Of a DNA stretch of 39,147 nt, positions 7,785 through 14,949 are shown piece by piece. The position numbers and the translations under genes were made by a program. Position 1 is the stretch's first letter; each line of letters starts with the position of its first letter. The notes under the pieces were generated by a model. The model was not told the origin of the DNA. It did not search any database and saw only the letters and a list, made by a program, of their open reading frames with translations. Source of the DNA: Actinomycetota bacterium (GTDB lineage Bacteria; Actinomycetota; Actinomycetes; Actinomycetales; Microbacteriaceae); NCBI GenBank assembly GCA_009699665.1, contig WLNS01000001.1:1-39147 (forward strand), written 5' to 3'.

Positions 7785-8428
7785 CCACCGTCGCGATGAG
7801 CAAGAGTGAGCGCGCCTACACAGCCATCAAACAGTCAATTACCGAGGGCACGTATGGACCCGGATACCGGCTCGTTCTGGGGCAGATTGCCAAGGAGCTC
7901 GAGGTCAGCGTGGTTCCCGTGCGCGAAGCTATTCGCCGTCTCGAGGCAGAGGGGCTCGTCACGTTCACCACCAATGTGGGGGCCCAGGTGGTGGCTGTTG
8001 ACGCACGCGAATACCAGTACACGATGGAGACGCTGAGCCTCGTCGAGGGCATGGCCACCGCGATGGCCGCACCAAACGTCACCGCCGACGATCTCACACT
8101 GGCGCGCCAGATCAACCGGGAAATGCGCGAGTGTCTGAACAACTTTGATCCGAGCCGATTCACCGAACTCAACCACGAGTTTCACGCCGTGTTCTTCGAG
8201 CACTGCTCCAACCTGCACATCCTCGACCTCGTGCACCGCGGCTGGAACCGACTGGCCACGATTCGCGAATCGTCGTTTGGCTACATTCCCGGACGCGCGA
8301 AGGAGTCGGTTGAAGAGCACGACAACCTCGTCAACCTGATTGCCGGCGGCGCCGACGCCCTGACCATCGAGATGGCTGCCCGGCAGCACCGTCTCGCCAC
8401 GCTCAACGCCTATCTCGACAGCAAGTAG
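7781..8428 (+). CDS. GntR-family regulator, FCD subfamily
   Basis: 215 residues from the GTG at 7781, which overlaps the fusion-gene stop codon as GTGA; an ATG at 7796 is possible but lacks a ribosome site. The winged helix occupies about residues 8-75 (ITEGTYGPGYRL, LEVSVVPVREAIRRLEAEGLV). The rest is the all-helical FCD domain with the HEFHAVFFEHC metal/ligand helix. FCD regulators usually repress catabolic operons and release DNA when they bind a carboxylate intermediate. An operator candidate overlapping the operon's own -10 lies at 6278-6297, suggesting autorepression of the homoprotocatechuate operon. Confidence 0.88.
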   Translation: MTTVAMSKSERAYTAIKQSITEGTYGPGYRLVLGQIAKELEVSVVPVREAIRRLEAEGLVTFTTNVGAQVVAVDAREYQYTMETLSLVEGMATAMAAPNVTADDLTLARQINREMRECLNNFDPSRFTELNHEFHAVFFEHCSNLHILDLVHRGWNRLATIRESSFGYIPGRAKESVEEHDNLVNLIAGGADALTIEMAARQHRLATLNAYLDSK

Positions 8429-8488
8429 TCGACGCACGCTCTCCGCACTTCGATCCACCTCACACTCAGACCACACGAAAGGCACACC

Positions 8489-9436
8489 ATGAAGTTCCGC
8501 AGTGACCCGCGTCAAATCAAGGGCAGTCTTGCCCCCCTCATGACGCCCTTTACCCCCGACGGCGCTGTTGACCACGACTCGCTGGCCAACATGGTGCAGT
8601 GGCAGCTGGCCAACGGCACCAACGGCATCTCGCTCGGTGGTTCCACCGGCGAACCCAGCTCACAGTCGGTTGCCGAGCGCATCGCGGGCATGAAGACGGT
8701 GAACGACGCCATCGGCGATCGGGTGCCCTTCATGCCGGGAACGGGGTCGGCCAAGCTCGACGAGACCCTCGAGGTCACGGCGGCCGCCCAGGCAATGGGT
8801 GTCGATGCTGCGCTGATTATCACGCCCTACTACGCACGTCCCACACAAGAGGCGCTCTACCAGTGGTACGCGACCGTGGCTCGTGAGTTCCCGGACCTGC
8901 CGCTCGTTGCCTACAACGTGCCCATTCGCACCTCGGTCGAGCTGGCGCCCGAGACGTTTGCTCGTCTCTACCGTGACTTTGACAACATCGTGGGCATCAA
9001 GGAGACCACCAAAGACTTCGAGCACTTCTCGTACGTGTTCCACAAGTGCGGAAAAGACTTGCTCATGTGGTCGGGCATCGAACTGCTCTGCCTGCCCCTG
9101 CTCGCCCTCGGCGGCATTGGCTTCATCTCGGCACTGGCCAATATCGCCCCGCAGGCCGTGAGCGACATGTTCTGGGCCTACGAAGAAGGCAACCAGGAGC
9201 GCGCGCGCGCGATCCACTACGGCGTGCACCCGCTCGTCGACCTGCTGTTTGTCGAGACCAACCCCGCGCCGGGCAAGTACGTGCTCGAGCGCATGGGGCT
9301 CATCAAGTCGGGCTTTGTTCGCCCGCCGCTGATCACCCCCACGCCCGGTGGCATCGACAAGATCGAGTCGCTGCTGGCCGAGGGCGAAAAGTGGATCACC
9401 CCCGTCCTTCCCGAATTCGACATGAGGAGAAAATAA
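8489..9436 (+). CDS. DapA-family class I lyase (dihydrodipicolinate synthase/NAL fold), probable lower-pathway aldolase
   Basis: 315 residues forming a TIM barrel of the DapA/N-acetylneuraminate lyase family. The Schiff-base lysine is K171 (GIKETTK), the catalytic tyrosine Y142 (AYNVPIRT), and the carboxylate-binding motif is GGSTGEPSS at 50-58. It is unlikely to be the lysine-biosynthesis DapA, because it sits between catabolic genes and ends 2 bp before an HpaE-type dehydrogenase. It may cleave 2,4-dihydroxyhept-2-ene-1,7-dioate into pyruvate and succinic semialdehyde, replacing the metal-dependent HpaI. Which substrate it uses, given a second pyruvate-lyase-like domain in the fusion gene, is open. 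Confidence 0.85.
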   Translation: MKFRSDPRQIKGSLAPLMTPFTPDGAVDHDSLANMVQWQLANGTNGISLGGSTGEPSSQSVAERIAGMKTVNDAIGDRVPFMPGTGSAKLDETLEVTAAAQAMGVDAALIITPYYARPTQEALYQWYATVAREFPDLPLVAYNVPIRTSVELAPETFARLYRDFDNIVGIKETTKDFEHFSYVFHKCGKDLLMWSGIELLCLPLLALGGIGFISALANIAPQAVSDMFWAYEEGNQERARAIHYGVHPLVDLLFVETNPAPGKYVLERMGLIKSGFVRPPLITPTPGGIDKIESLLAEGEKWITPVLPEFDMRRK

Positions 9437-9438
9437 CC

Positions 9439-10956
9439 ATGGCTAACGATTACGCACCCAAAGACCTTCCCGAGCACCTGCGCCTGTATATCGGCGGCAA
9501 GTGGGTTGACGCCACCGGCGGAGCCACGTTCGACGTGCTCGAGCCCGTCTCCAACGAGACCTACATCACGGCCGCTTCGGCTTCGGCCGAAGACGTCAAC
9601 CGTGCGGTGGCCGCAGCCAAGAAGGCCTTCGATGAGGGCCCCTGGCCGCGCATGCTGCCGCGCGAACGTTCGCGCATCATGCACAAGATTGCCGACATTG
9701 TGGAGTCGCGCGATGAGCGTCTCGCCGAGATCGAATCATACGACTCGGGTCTGCCCATTACCCAGGCACTCGGACAGGCGCGACGAGCTGCCGAAAACTT
9801 CAGGTTCTTTGGTGACCTCATCGTGTCGCAACACGACAACGCGTTCAAGGTGCCCGGGCGCCAGATGAACTACGTCAACCGCAAGCCCATCGGGGTGGCC
9901 GGCCTGATCACGCCGTGGAACGTGCCCTTCATGCAGGAGTCGTGGAAGCTCGGCCCCGCGATGGCCACCGGAAACACGGTCGTGCTCAAGCCCGCCAGCT
10001 ACACCCCGCTCTCCGCCGCCCTCTGGCCCGAGATCTTCGAAGAGGCCGGCGTTCCCGCGGGCGTCTTCAACCTGATCTTTGGTTCGGGTGGCGTTGCCGG
10101 CGATGCGCTGGTGAAGCACCCCGACGTGCCGCTCATTTCGTTCACGGGCGACAGCTCGACGGGCGCCACGCTGAGCACCAACGCGGCTCCTTTCCTGAAG
10201 AGCCTCTCGCTGGAACTCGGCGGCAAGAGCCCGGCCATCGTGTTCGCCGACGCCGACCTCGAGGCAGCCCTCGACGCCACCGTATTCGGTGTTTTTAGCC
10301 TCAACGGCGAGCGCTGCACGGCCGGCAGTCGCGTGCTTGTTCAGCGCGAGATCTATGACGACTTCATCGTGAAGTTTGCCGAGCGTGCGAAGAACATCGT
10401 GGTGGGCCTGCCCACCGATCCGAAGAGTGAGGTCAGTGCGCTCGTGCACCCCAACCACTTCGACAAGGTGATGAGCTACGTCGAAATTGGCAAGAGCGAG
10501 GGTCGTTTGCTCGCTGGCGGCGGTCGTGCCGAGGGTTTTCCCACGGGAAACTTCATTGCCCCGACGGTGTTTGTCGACGTGAAGCCGGATGCCCGCATCT
10601 TTCAAGAGGAAATCTTTGGGCCGGTTGTTGCCATCACGCCCTTCGACACCGATGAAGAAGCCCTTCGGTTGGCCAACGACACCCGCTACGGCCTCGCGGC
10701 ATACGTGTGGACCTCAAACCTCAAGCGTGCGCACAACTTTGCTCAGGCCATCGAGTCGGGCATGGTCTGGCTTAACTCCAACAACATCCGCGACCTGCGC
10801 ACCCCCTTTGGTGGCGTGAAGGCCTCGGGTCTCGGTCGTGAGGGCGGCTACCGCTCTGTTGATTTCTACACGACCCAGCAGTCGGTGCAGATCACGCTCG
10901 AAGAATCGCACTCGCCCCGCTTTGGCGTGGGTGGAACCGCCCCGAGCTCGCACTAA
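9439..10956 (+). CDS. hpaE: 5-carboxymethyl-2-hydroxymuconate semialdehyde dehydrogenase (HpaE type)
   Basis: 505 residues of the aldehyde dehydrogenase superfamily. The catalytic cysteine is C293 in LNGERCTAGSR and the general base is E259 in ELGGKSP; the Rossmann region has ITPWNVPFM and the NAD-site lysine in VVLKPASYTP. The NGERCT block is typical of HpaE/HpcC enzymes, which oxidise the ring-cleavage semialdehyde to the dicarboxylic 5-carboxymethyl-2-hydroxymuconate with NAD. The start is the ATG at 9439, with AGGAGA nine bases upstream and the previous stop 2 bp away, even though the reading frame is open well into the preceding gene. It is followed 24 bp later by the ring-cleavage dioxygenase, which supports the assignment. 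Confidence 0.88.
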   Translation: MANDYAPKDLPEHLRLYIGGKWVDATGGATFDVLEPVSNETYITAASASAEDVNRAVAAAKKAFDEGPWPRMLPRERSRIMHKIADIVESRDERLAEIESYDSGLPITQALGQARRAAENFRFFGDLIVSQHDNAFKVPGRQMNYVNRKPIGVAGLITPWNVPFMQESWKLGPAMATGNTVVLKPASYTPLSAALWPEIFEEAGVPAGVFNLIFGSGGVAGDALVKHPDVPLISFTGDSSTGATLSTNAAPFLKSLSLELGGKSPAIVFADADLEAALDATVFGVFSLNGERCTAGSRVLVQREIYDDFIVKFAERAKNIVVGLPTDPKSEVSALVHPNHFDKVMSYVEIGKSEGRLLAGGGRAEGFPTGNFIAPTVFVDVKPDARIFQEEIFGPVVAITPFDTDEEALRLANDTRYGLAAYVWTSNLKRAHNFAQAIESGMVWLNSNNIRDLRTPFGGVKASGLGREGGYRSVDFYTTQQSVQITLEESHSPRFGVGGTAPSSH

Positions 10957-10980
10957 GTATCGAACCCGAGAGGATCAATC

Positions 10981-12138
10981 ATGTCTGAACTCAATGGACG
11001 CACCAAGACGTCGAGTGGCTTTTATGTCACCACGGAAGCGCCGATCAAGTCGGATAACCCGGTGCCTACGCCGAAGGCCAGCCCGCCCGACATTCTGCGC
11101 TGCGCCTACATGGAACTCATCGTCACCGATCTGGCCAAGTCGCGCCACTTCTATGTCGACGTGCTGGGCCTCACGGTTACCGAAGAAGACGACTCGGCGA
11201 TCTACCTGCGCAGCCTCGAGGAGTTCATTCACCACAACCTCGTGCTGCGCAAGGGCCCGATCGCGGGCGTGGCCGCCTTCTCGTATCGCGTTCGCTCCCC
11301 CGAAGATCTCGACCACGCTGTCGCGTTCTATACCGAACTTGGTTGCCGTGTAGAACGTCGCAAAGACGGGTTCTGCAAGGGCATCGGCGACTCGGTGCGC
11401 GTCGAGGATCCCCTGGGCTTCCCCTACGAATTCTTCTATGAGACCGAGCACGTCGAGCGACTCGCCTGGCGCTACGACCTCTACTCGCCGGGCGCGCTCA
11501 TGCGCCTCGACCACTTCAACCAGGTCACCCCCGATGTTCCGCGCGCTGTGAAGTTCATGCAGGATCTGGGCTTCCGCGTGACCGAAGACATCCAGGATGA
11601 CGAAGGCACGGTTTACGCTGCCTGGATTCGCCGCAAGTCCACCGTGCACGACACGGCGCTGACCGGAGGGGACGGCCCGCGCATGCACCATGTGGCTTTC
11701 GCGACTCACGAGAAGCACAACATTCTGTCGATCTGCGACAAGCTCGGCTCTCTGCGCATGTCGGATCACATCGAGCGCGGACCGGGACGCCACGGTGTGT
11801 CTAATGCGTTCTATCTCTATCTGCGCGACCCCGACGGTCACCGGGTCGAGATCTACACGCAGGACTACTACACGGGCGACCCCGATAACCCAGTCATCAC
11901 CTGGGATGTGCACGACAACCAGCGTCGCGACTGGTGGGGCACTCCCGTTGTGCCCAGCTGGTACACCGAAGCTTCAGTCGTCATGGACCTCGACGGCAAC
12001 CCGCAGCCCGTCGTTGCGCGCACCGACGCCTCAGAGATGGCTGTCACCATTGGAGCCGACGGCTTCTCATACACCCGAGAGGGTGACGAGATGCCCGACT
12101 ACAAGTTGGGCGAATACAAGCTCGGCAACCAGCTCTAG
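10981..12138 (+). CDS. hpaD: Homoprotocatechuate (3,4-dihydroxyphenylacetate) 2,3-dioxygenase
   Basis: 385 residues, a type I extradiol dioxygenase of the VOC superfamily. All active-site residues of the Brevibacterium fuscum enzyme are present at one constant offset of +23: metal ligands H178, H237 and E290 (H155, H214, E267), acid-base H223 (H200), H271 (H248) and Y280 (Y257). The two tandem VOC modules cover about residues 40-160 and 172-300. It opens the ring of 3,4-dihydroxyphenylacetate next to the hydroxyl pair to give 5-carboxymethyl-2-hydroxymuconate semialdehyde. Relatives use Fe(II) or Mn(II), which cannot be told apart from sequence. The N-terminus is 23 residues longer than in B. 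fuscum. It is the last gene of the rightward operon. Confidence 0.95.
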   Translation: MSELNGRTKTSSGFYVTTEAPIKSDNPVPTPKASPPDILRCAYMELIVTDLAKSRHFYVDVLGLTVTEEDDSAIYLRSLEEFIHHNLVLRKGPIAGVAAFSYRVRSPEDLDHAVAFYTELGCRVERRKDGFCKGIGDSVRVEDPLGFPYEFFYETEHVERLAWRYDLYSPGALMRLDHFNQVTPDVPRAVKFMQDLGFRVTEDIQDDEGTVYAAWIRRKSTVHDTALTGGDGPRMHHVAFATHEKHNILSICDKLGSLRMSDHIERGPGRHGVSNAFYLYLRDPDGHRVEIYTQDYYTGDPDNPVITWDVHDNQRRDWWGTPVVPSWYTEASVVMDLDGNPQPVVARTDASEMAVTIGADGFSYTREGDEMPDYKLGEYKLGNQL

Positions 12139-12164
12139 AAAATCGTTTGACGGGATCTCGACGA

Positions 12165-13175
12165 TCAGGCGCGCGAACGTCGGCGCAGCACGATCATCGC
12201 ACAGCCCGCACCGATGAGAAACGTTCCCGAGCTGAGTGCCGGCCACGGGTCGAATCCGGTGTTGGCCAACATGATGCGATCGATGTAGTCGTTTGTGCCG
12301 TTGCCATTCGAGTCCTCGAGCACGTCGGCAACGCTGTCGCCATTCGCGTCCTCGAAGGGGTCGGCAATACCGTCGCCGTCGGCATCCTCTGTCGTGTCAT
12401 CCTCGCCGTTGCCATCTGCGTCCGGAGGGGTTTCATCGCCGATCGCGATGGTCGTCAGTGGATCGACGGTGACGGTCGAGTCGCTCAGCGAGAAGTTGTC
12501 GAATTCAAAGCCATATCGGGGCTGGGTGATCGTGAAACTATCGAAGGTGAGGCCGCCCACTCCCACCAGATGCAGGTAGGCGAAAGGTTCGCCCACCCAT
12601 TGGTTGCGGGCCGGATTAATGAGGTAGTCGTTGGCCGACCAGGCGCCCATGTCGTCGTTGTAGAGCATGGCCATCAGGTCTTGCGTGGTGAACGTTGCAA
12701 CAACCGTGGCACCGCTGTATAGCGTGAGCCGATTTGCCGCATCACCGGCCGACCACTGAAAACCTAAATACGATGCTGCATGATTTAGGGTGACCGTGAC
12801 ACTCGCCCCGTTAAACGCGGCGGCGTACTTCGTCTGTGGCAGTCCTCCCCCTCGCGTCGGCACCCCCGAGGTGGTGGAAGCCCCGCCGTAGATGTTTCCA
12901 TTGACCGATGAGCATGTGCCCGTCATGGTGCCGGGGTTGCTTCCTGTTGACCACCACGTTGCGGGACAGTTCGAGTCGAACGTTTCTAACTGAACGCCTG
13001 TCACGCTCGGGCCCTGCACGAAGGGCTCTGAAACGTAGGCGTTGAGCGCAGGTGCTGCCGTCGCGGGCGCCACTCCAGACGCAAGAAAAAAGCCGAGCGC
13101 GACGACACCCGCAACTGTCAGGCTCGCGACACGAAAGTAGCCACGGAGTCTGTTGCCGAGGGATGAAACAGGCAC
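12165..13175 (-). CDS. Sortase-anchored surface protein with Ca-binding-type repeats and LAxTG signal
   Basis: 336 residues. A signal peptide covers about residues 1-40 (hydrophobic VASLTVAGVVALGFFLASG, cleavage near ATAAP). The middle (45-225) is a secreted beta-rich domain with two cysteines (CPATWW, GTCSS). Residues about 250-300 contain repeated DADGNGEDD, DADGDGIAD, DANGDSVAD and DSNGNGTND units, like the calcium-binding type-3 repeats of extracellular proteins. The end is LANTGF, a hydrophobic segment and RRRSRA, a cell-wall sorting signal of the LAxTG form preferred by actinobacterial class E sortases. The GTG start at 13175 has AGGGGAG eight bases upstream. Function on the surface is unknown. 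It converges on hpaD with a 26-bp gap. Confidence 0.85.
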   Translation of the reverse strand: MPVSSLGNRLRGYFRVASLTVAGVVALGFFLASGVAPATAAPALNAYVSEPFVQGPSVTGVQLETFDSNCPATWWSTGSNPGTMTGTCSSVNGNIYGGASTTSGVPTRGGGLPQTKYAAAFNGASVTVTLNHAASYLGFQWSAGDAANRLTLYSGATVVATFTTQDLMAMLYNDDMGAWSANDYLINPARNQWVGEPFAYLHLVGVGGLTFDSFTITQPRYGFEFDNFSLSDSTVTVDPLTTIAIGDETPPDADGNGEDDTTEDADGDGIADPFEDANGDSVADVLEDSNGNGTNDYIDRIMLANTGFDPWPALSSGTFLIGAGCAMIVLRRRSRA

Positions 13176-13270
13176 TCGATCTCCCCTCAGCCAGATGACG
13201 TCGCCGATGTTGAGGCGTCAATGTTTAAGCACCGATGTTAGCAGGCATGATCCGCATGTCGGCCAGGTGC

Positions 13271-13858
13271 TCAGCGATTAAGCCTCTTCGCTGAGAGTTT
13301 GCGAATTCCGAGAGTGAACGCCCCGATCGAGAAACTCAACAGAGCAAAAATGACGTTGACCGGATACGGTGTCAAGATCAGCCACAGAGCGACCACAACG
13401 AACACGACTATCCACGGGCCACGAAAACTTCGTGGTGTGCCGACCCGAGGGGTCATCTGCACGTACTCGGCATCGTCGATATAGCCGTCGAACACCCAGT
13501 CGTGAGGAATCTTGATGCGCACGTTGCTCATCAGACCTTCGTCGGTGGTCTTGCACCACAGCGTGCCCTGCACGAGCGCCACAGCGCCGGCGGCCTCAAC
13601 CCGAGCAAGTTCGGGGCCGAAATGGGCGGCATCTGCAGCCGAGAGGTAGCCCACCACCTCTTCTTGAATGATCACCGCGATAGCCAGCGGGTCGACGGGG
13701 TTTGTGGGTTCACGTTTGAGCATTACCGGCACGGGTTGAATCACCGCCATGTTGAGCGGTGGCGTGCCCACGATGCGCTGCATCGCCGCCCGATAAAAGC
13801 GCTCGCCCACGACCTCGATCTGCTGCGCGTTCTCAGTCGAAATCGGATGCACCCTCAT
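13271..13858 (-). CDS. HIRAN-domain protein with C-terminal membrane segments
   Basis: 195 residues. Residues about 14-110 match the HIRAN domain: VVGERFYRAAM, then LKREPTNPVDPLAIAV and EEVVGYLSAADAAHFGPEL. HIRAN binds DNA ends in eukaryotic HLTF; bacterial stand-alone copies are of unknown role. The C-terminus has two hydrophobic segments (about 147-164 and 166-186), so the domain would face the cytoplasm from the membrane. The ATG at 13858 has AAGGGG upstream. It lies between the AraC gene and the surface-protein gene, all leftward. No functional link to the aromatic genes is evident. Confidence 0.75.
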   Translation of the reverse strand: MRVHPISTENAQQIEVVGERFYRAAMQRIVGTPPLNMAVIQPVPVMLKREPTNPVDPLAIAVIIQEEVVGYLSAADAAHFGPELARVEAAGAVALVQGTLWCKTTDEGLMSNVRIKIPHDWVFDGYIDDAEYVQMTPRVGTPRSFRGPWIVVFVVVALWLILTPYPVNVIFALLSFSIGAFTLGIRKLSAKRLNR

Positions 13859-13922
13859 GTTGTCCGCCCCTTCGTCACTACTGAGTTCAGCACGAACGAC
13901 CGACGGCGAAGCTGAGCGCGGT

Positions 13923-14894
13923 CTAGGCCACCGAGGTGTCGAGCTGAGAACGCCGATAGTCGCGCGGGCTCATGCCGTATGCGTTTCGGAAGATGCGCGA
14001 GAAGTGAGCGCCGTCGTAGATGGCCCACTGCGCCGCGATCTGCCCCACGGTGAGATGTGCGTCGGCCGGGTCGGCCAGTTGTCGGCGACACTGTTCCAAC
14101 CGGCGTTCACGAATGAATTGGGACACGGTGATTCTCTCGGCATGAAAAATCTTGTGCAGCTGACGGGTCGAAATAAAGTTTGCCTGCGCGATGTAATCCG
14201 GGCTGAGATGTGGGTCGCCGAGGTTGTCTGCGACATAGTCACAGATACGAACGAACGCATTAGCCCGGGGATTCGCGGTTGCAACCTGCTCGTCCGTGAG
14301 TTTTTCGGCGAACGCTGACGACACGAGATCAATGAGGGCGTGAGCCACGCGAACGCCCGACCAGCCCGAGAGGTCGGCCAGGTTATTGGCCGTTTCGAGC
14401 AGAAACGGCGAGACGACCACACCAACACCCTCGGACGCACCAAAGCGGGTAGCGGTCACGTGTCGCAGGGTGTGCGACGGCAGCTGCATCATGGTGTGCG
14501 GAAAACGCACGATGAGACAGCGGTGATTGTCAAAAAACTCTCGGGCGAACTCGCGTGTCGAGTCGTACAGAGCGAAGTCCCCCGGATTCAGAACGGACGT
14601 CTGACCATCCTGCGAGATGGTGCTCGATCCCTCGATCTGCAGCGTGATGCCATACACGCGCATGTCGTCCGACATGAGATTCAGCGAGGTGCGTTTCGCG
14701 ACGTGCGCATCGGAGCGAATATCAAAAAAATGGATTCCGCCCAAGTTGCGAGATTTCAACGACGCGCGAAACGTTGAACGCTGTGCGCAGGCAATCTGCA
14801 TGGGAATATCGTTCTCGGCCAACACGCGGCACCACGACTCAAAGTCATACTCGTGAGAAACGACGGCTTCCGTGTCAGACACTTGTGTCACCAC
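13923..14894 (-). CDS. AraC-family transcriptional regulator (FeaR/NphR-like architecture)
   Basis: About 323 residues. The N-terminal half fits the AraC-binding-like domain 2 found in FeaR-type regulators; the C-terminal 100 residues hold two helix-turn-helix motifs (YIAQANFISTRQLHKIFH and VGQIAAQWAIYDGAHFSRIF, then YGMSPRDYRR). Regulators of this layout activate aromatic amine, aldehyde or nitrile catabolism genes. It lies directly downstream of a benzaldehyde dehydrogenase gene, its likely target. The start is uncertain: the longest frame begins at a GTG at 14927, but that lies inside a terminator hairpin. The GTG at 14894 is chosen, with others at 14891 and 14882 possible; none has a strong ribosome site. 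Confidence 0.82.
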   Translation of the reverse strand: MVTQVSDTEAVVSHEYDFESWCRVLAENDIPMQIACAQRSTFRASLKSRNLGGIHFFDIRSDAHVAKRTSLNLMSDDMRVYGITLQIEGSSTISQDGQTSVLNPGDFALYDSTREFAREFFDNHRCLIVRFPHTMMQLPSHTLRHVTATRFGASEGVGVVVSPFLLETANNLADLSGWSGVRVAHALIDLVSSAFAEKLTDEQVATANPRANAFVRICDYVADNLGDPHLSPDYIAQANFISTRQLHKIFHAERITVSQFIRERRLEQCRRQLADPADAHLTVGQIAAQWAIYDGAHFSRIFRNAYGMSPRDYRRSQLDTSVA

Positions 14895-14906
14895 TCTTTT
14901 CTGCGC

Positions 14907-14942
14907 AAAAAAAGGGGGCCGAGTCACGTGTGACCCGGCCCC
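14907..14942 (-). terminator. Rho-independent terminator of the benzaldehyde dehydrogenase gene
   Basis: On the minus strand, 12-13 bp arms (GGGGCCGGGTCAC / GTGACTCGGCCCC, one G-U pair) close a tight loop and are followed by C and seven T residues. It begins 8 bp after the dehydrogenase stop codon. The downstream AraC gene starts just past it, so it must use its own weak promoter or read-through. Confidence 0.85.
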
Positions 14943-14949
14943 GATAACT

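Noticed and set aside
8489..9436. Lysine-biosynthesis dihydrodipicolinate synthase
   Set aside because: Position inside the homoprotocatechuate operon and absence of dapB or other lysine genes argue for a catabolic lyase.
9046..9438. N-terminal extension of the HpaE-type dehydrogenase into the previous gene
   Set aside because: The extension is Arg-rich shadow translation of the DapA-like gene; ATG at 9439 with AGGAGA matches the family start.
14925..14927. GTG start giving a longer AraC regulator
   Set aside because: It lies inside the stem of a strong terminator for the upstream gene, and the added residues (TRPPFFAQKR) are translated hairpin and T-run.
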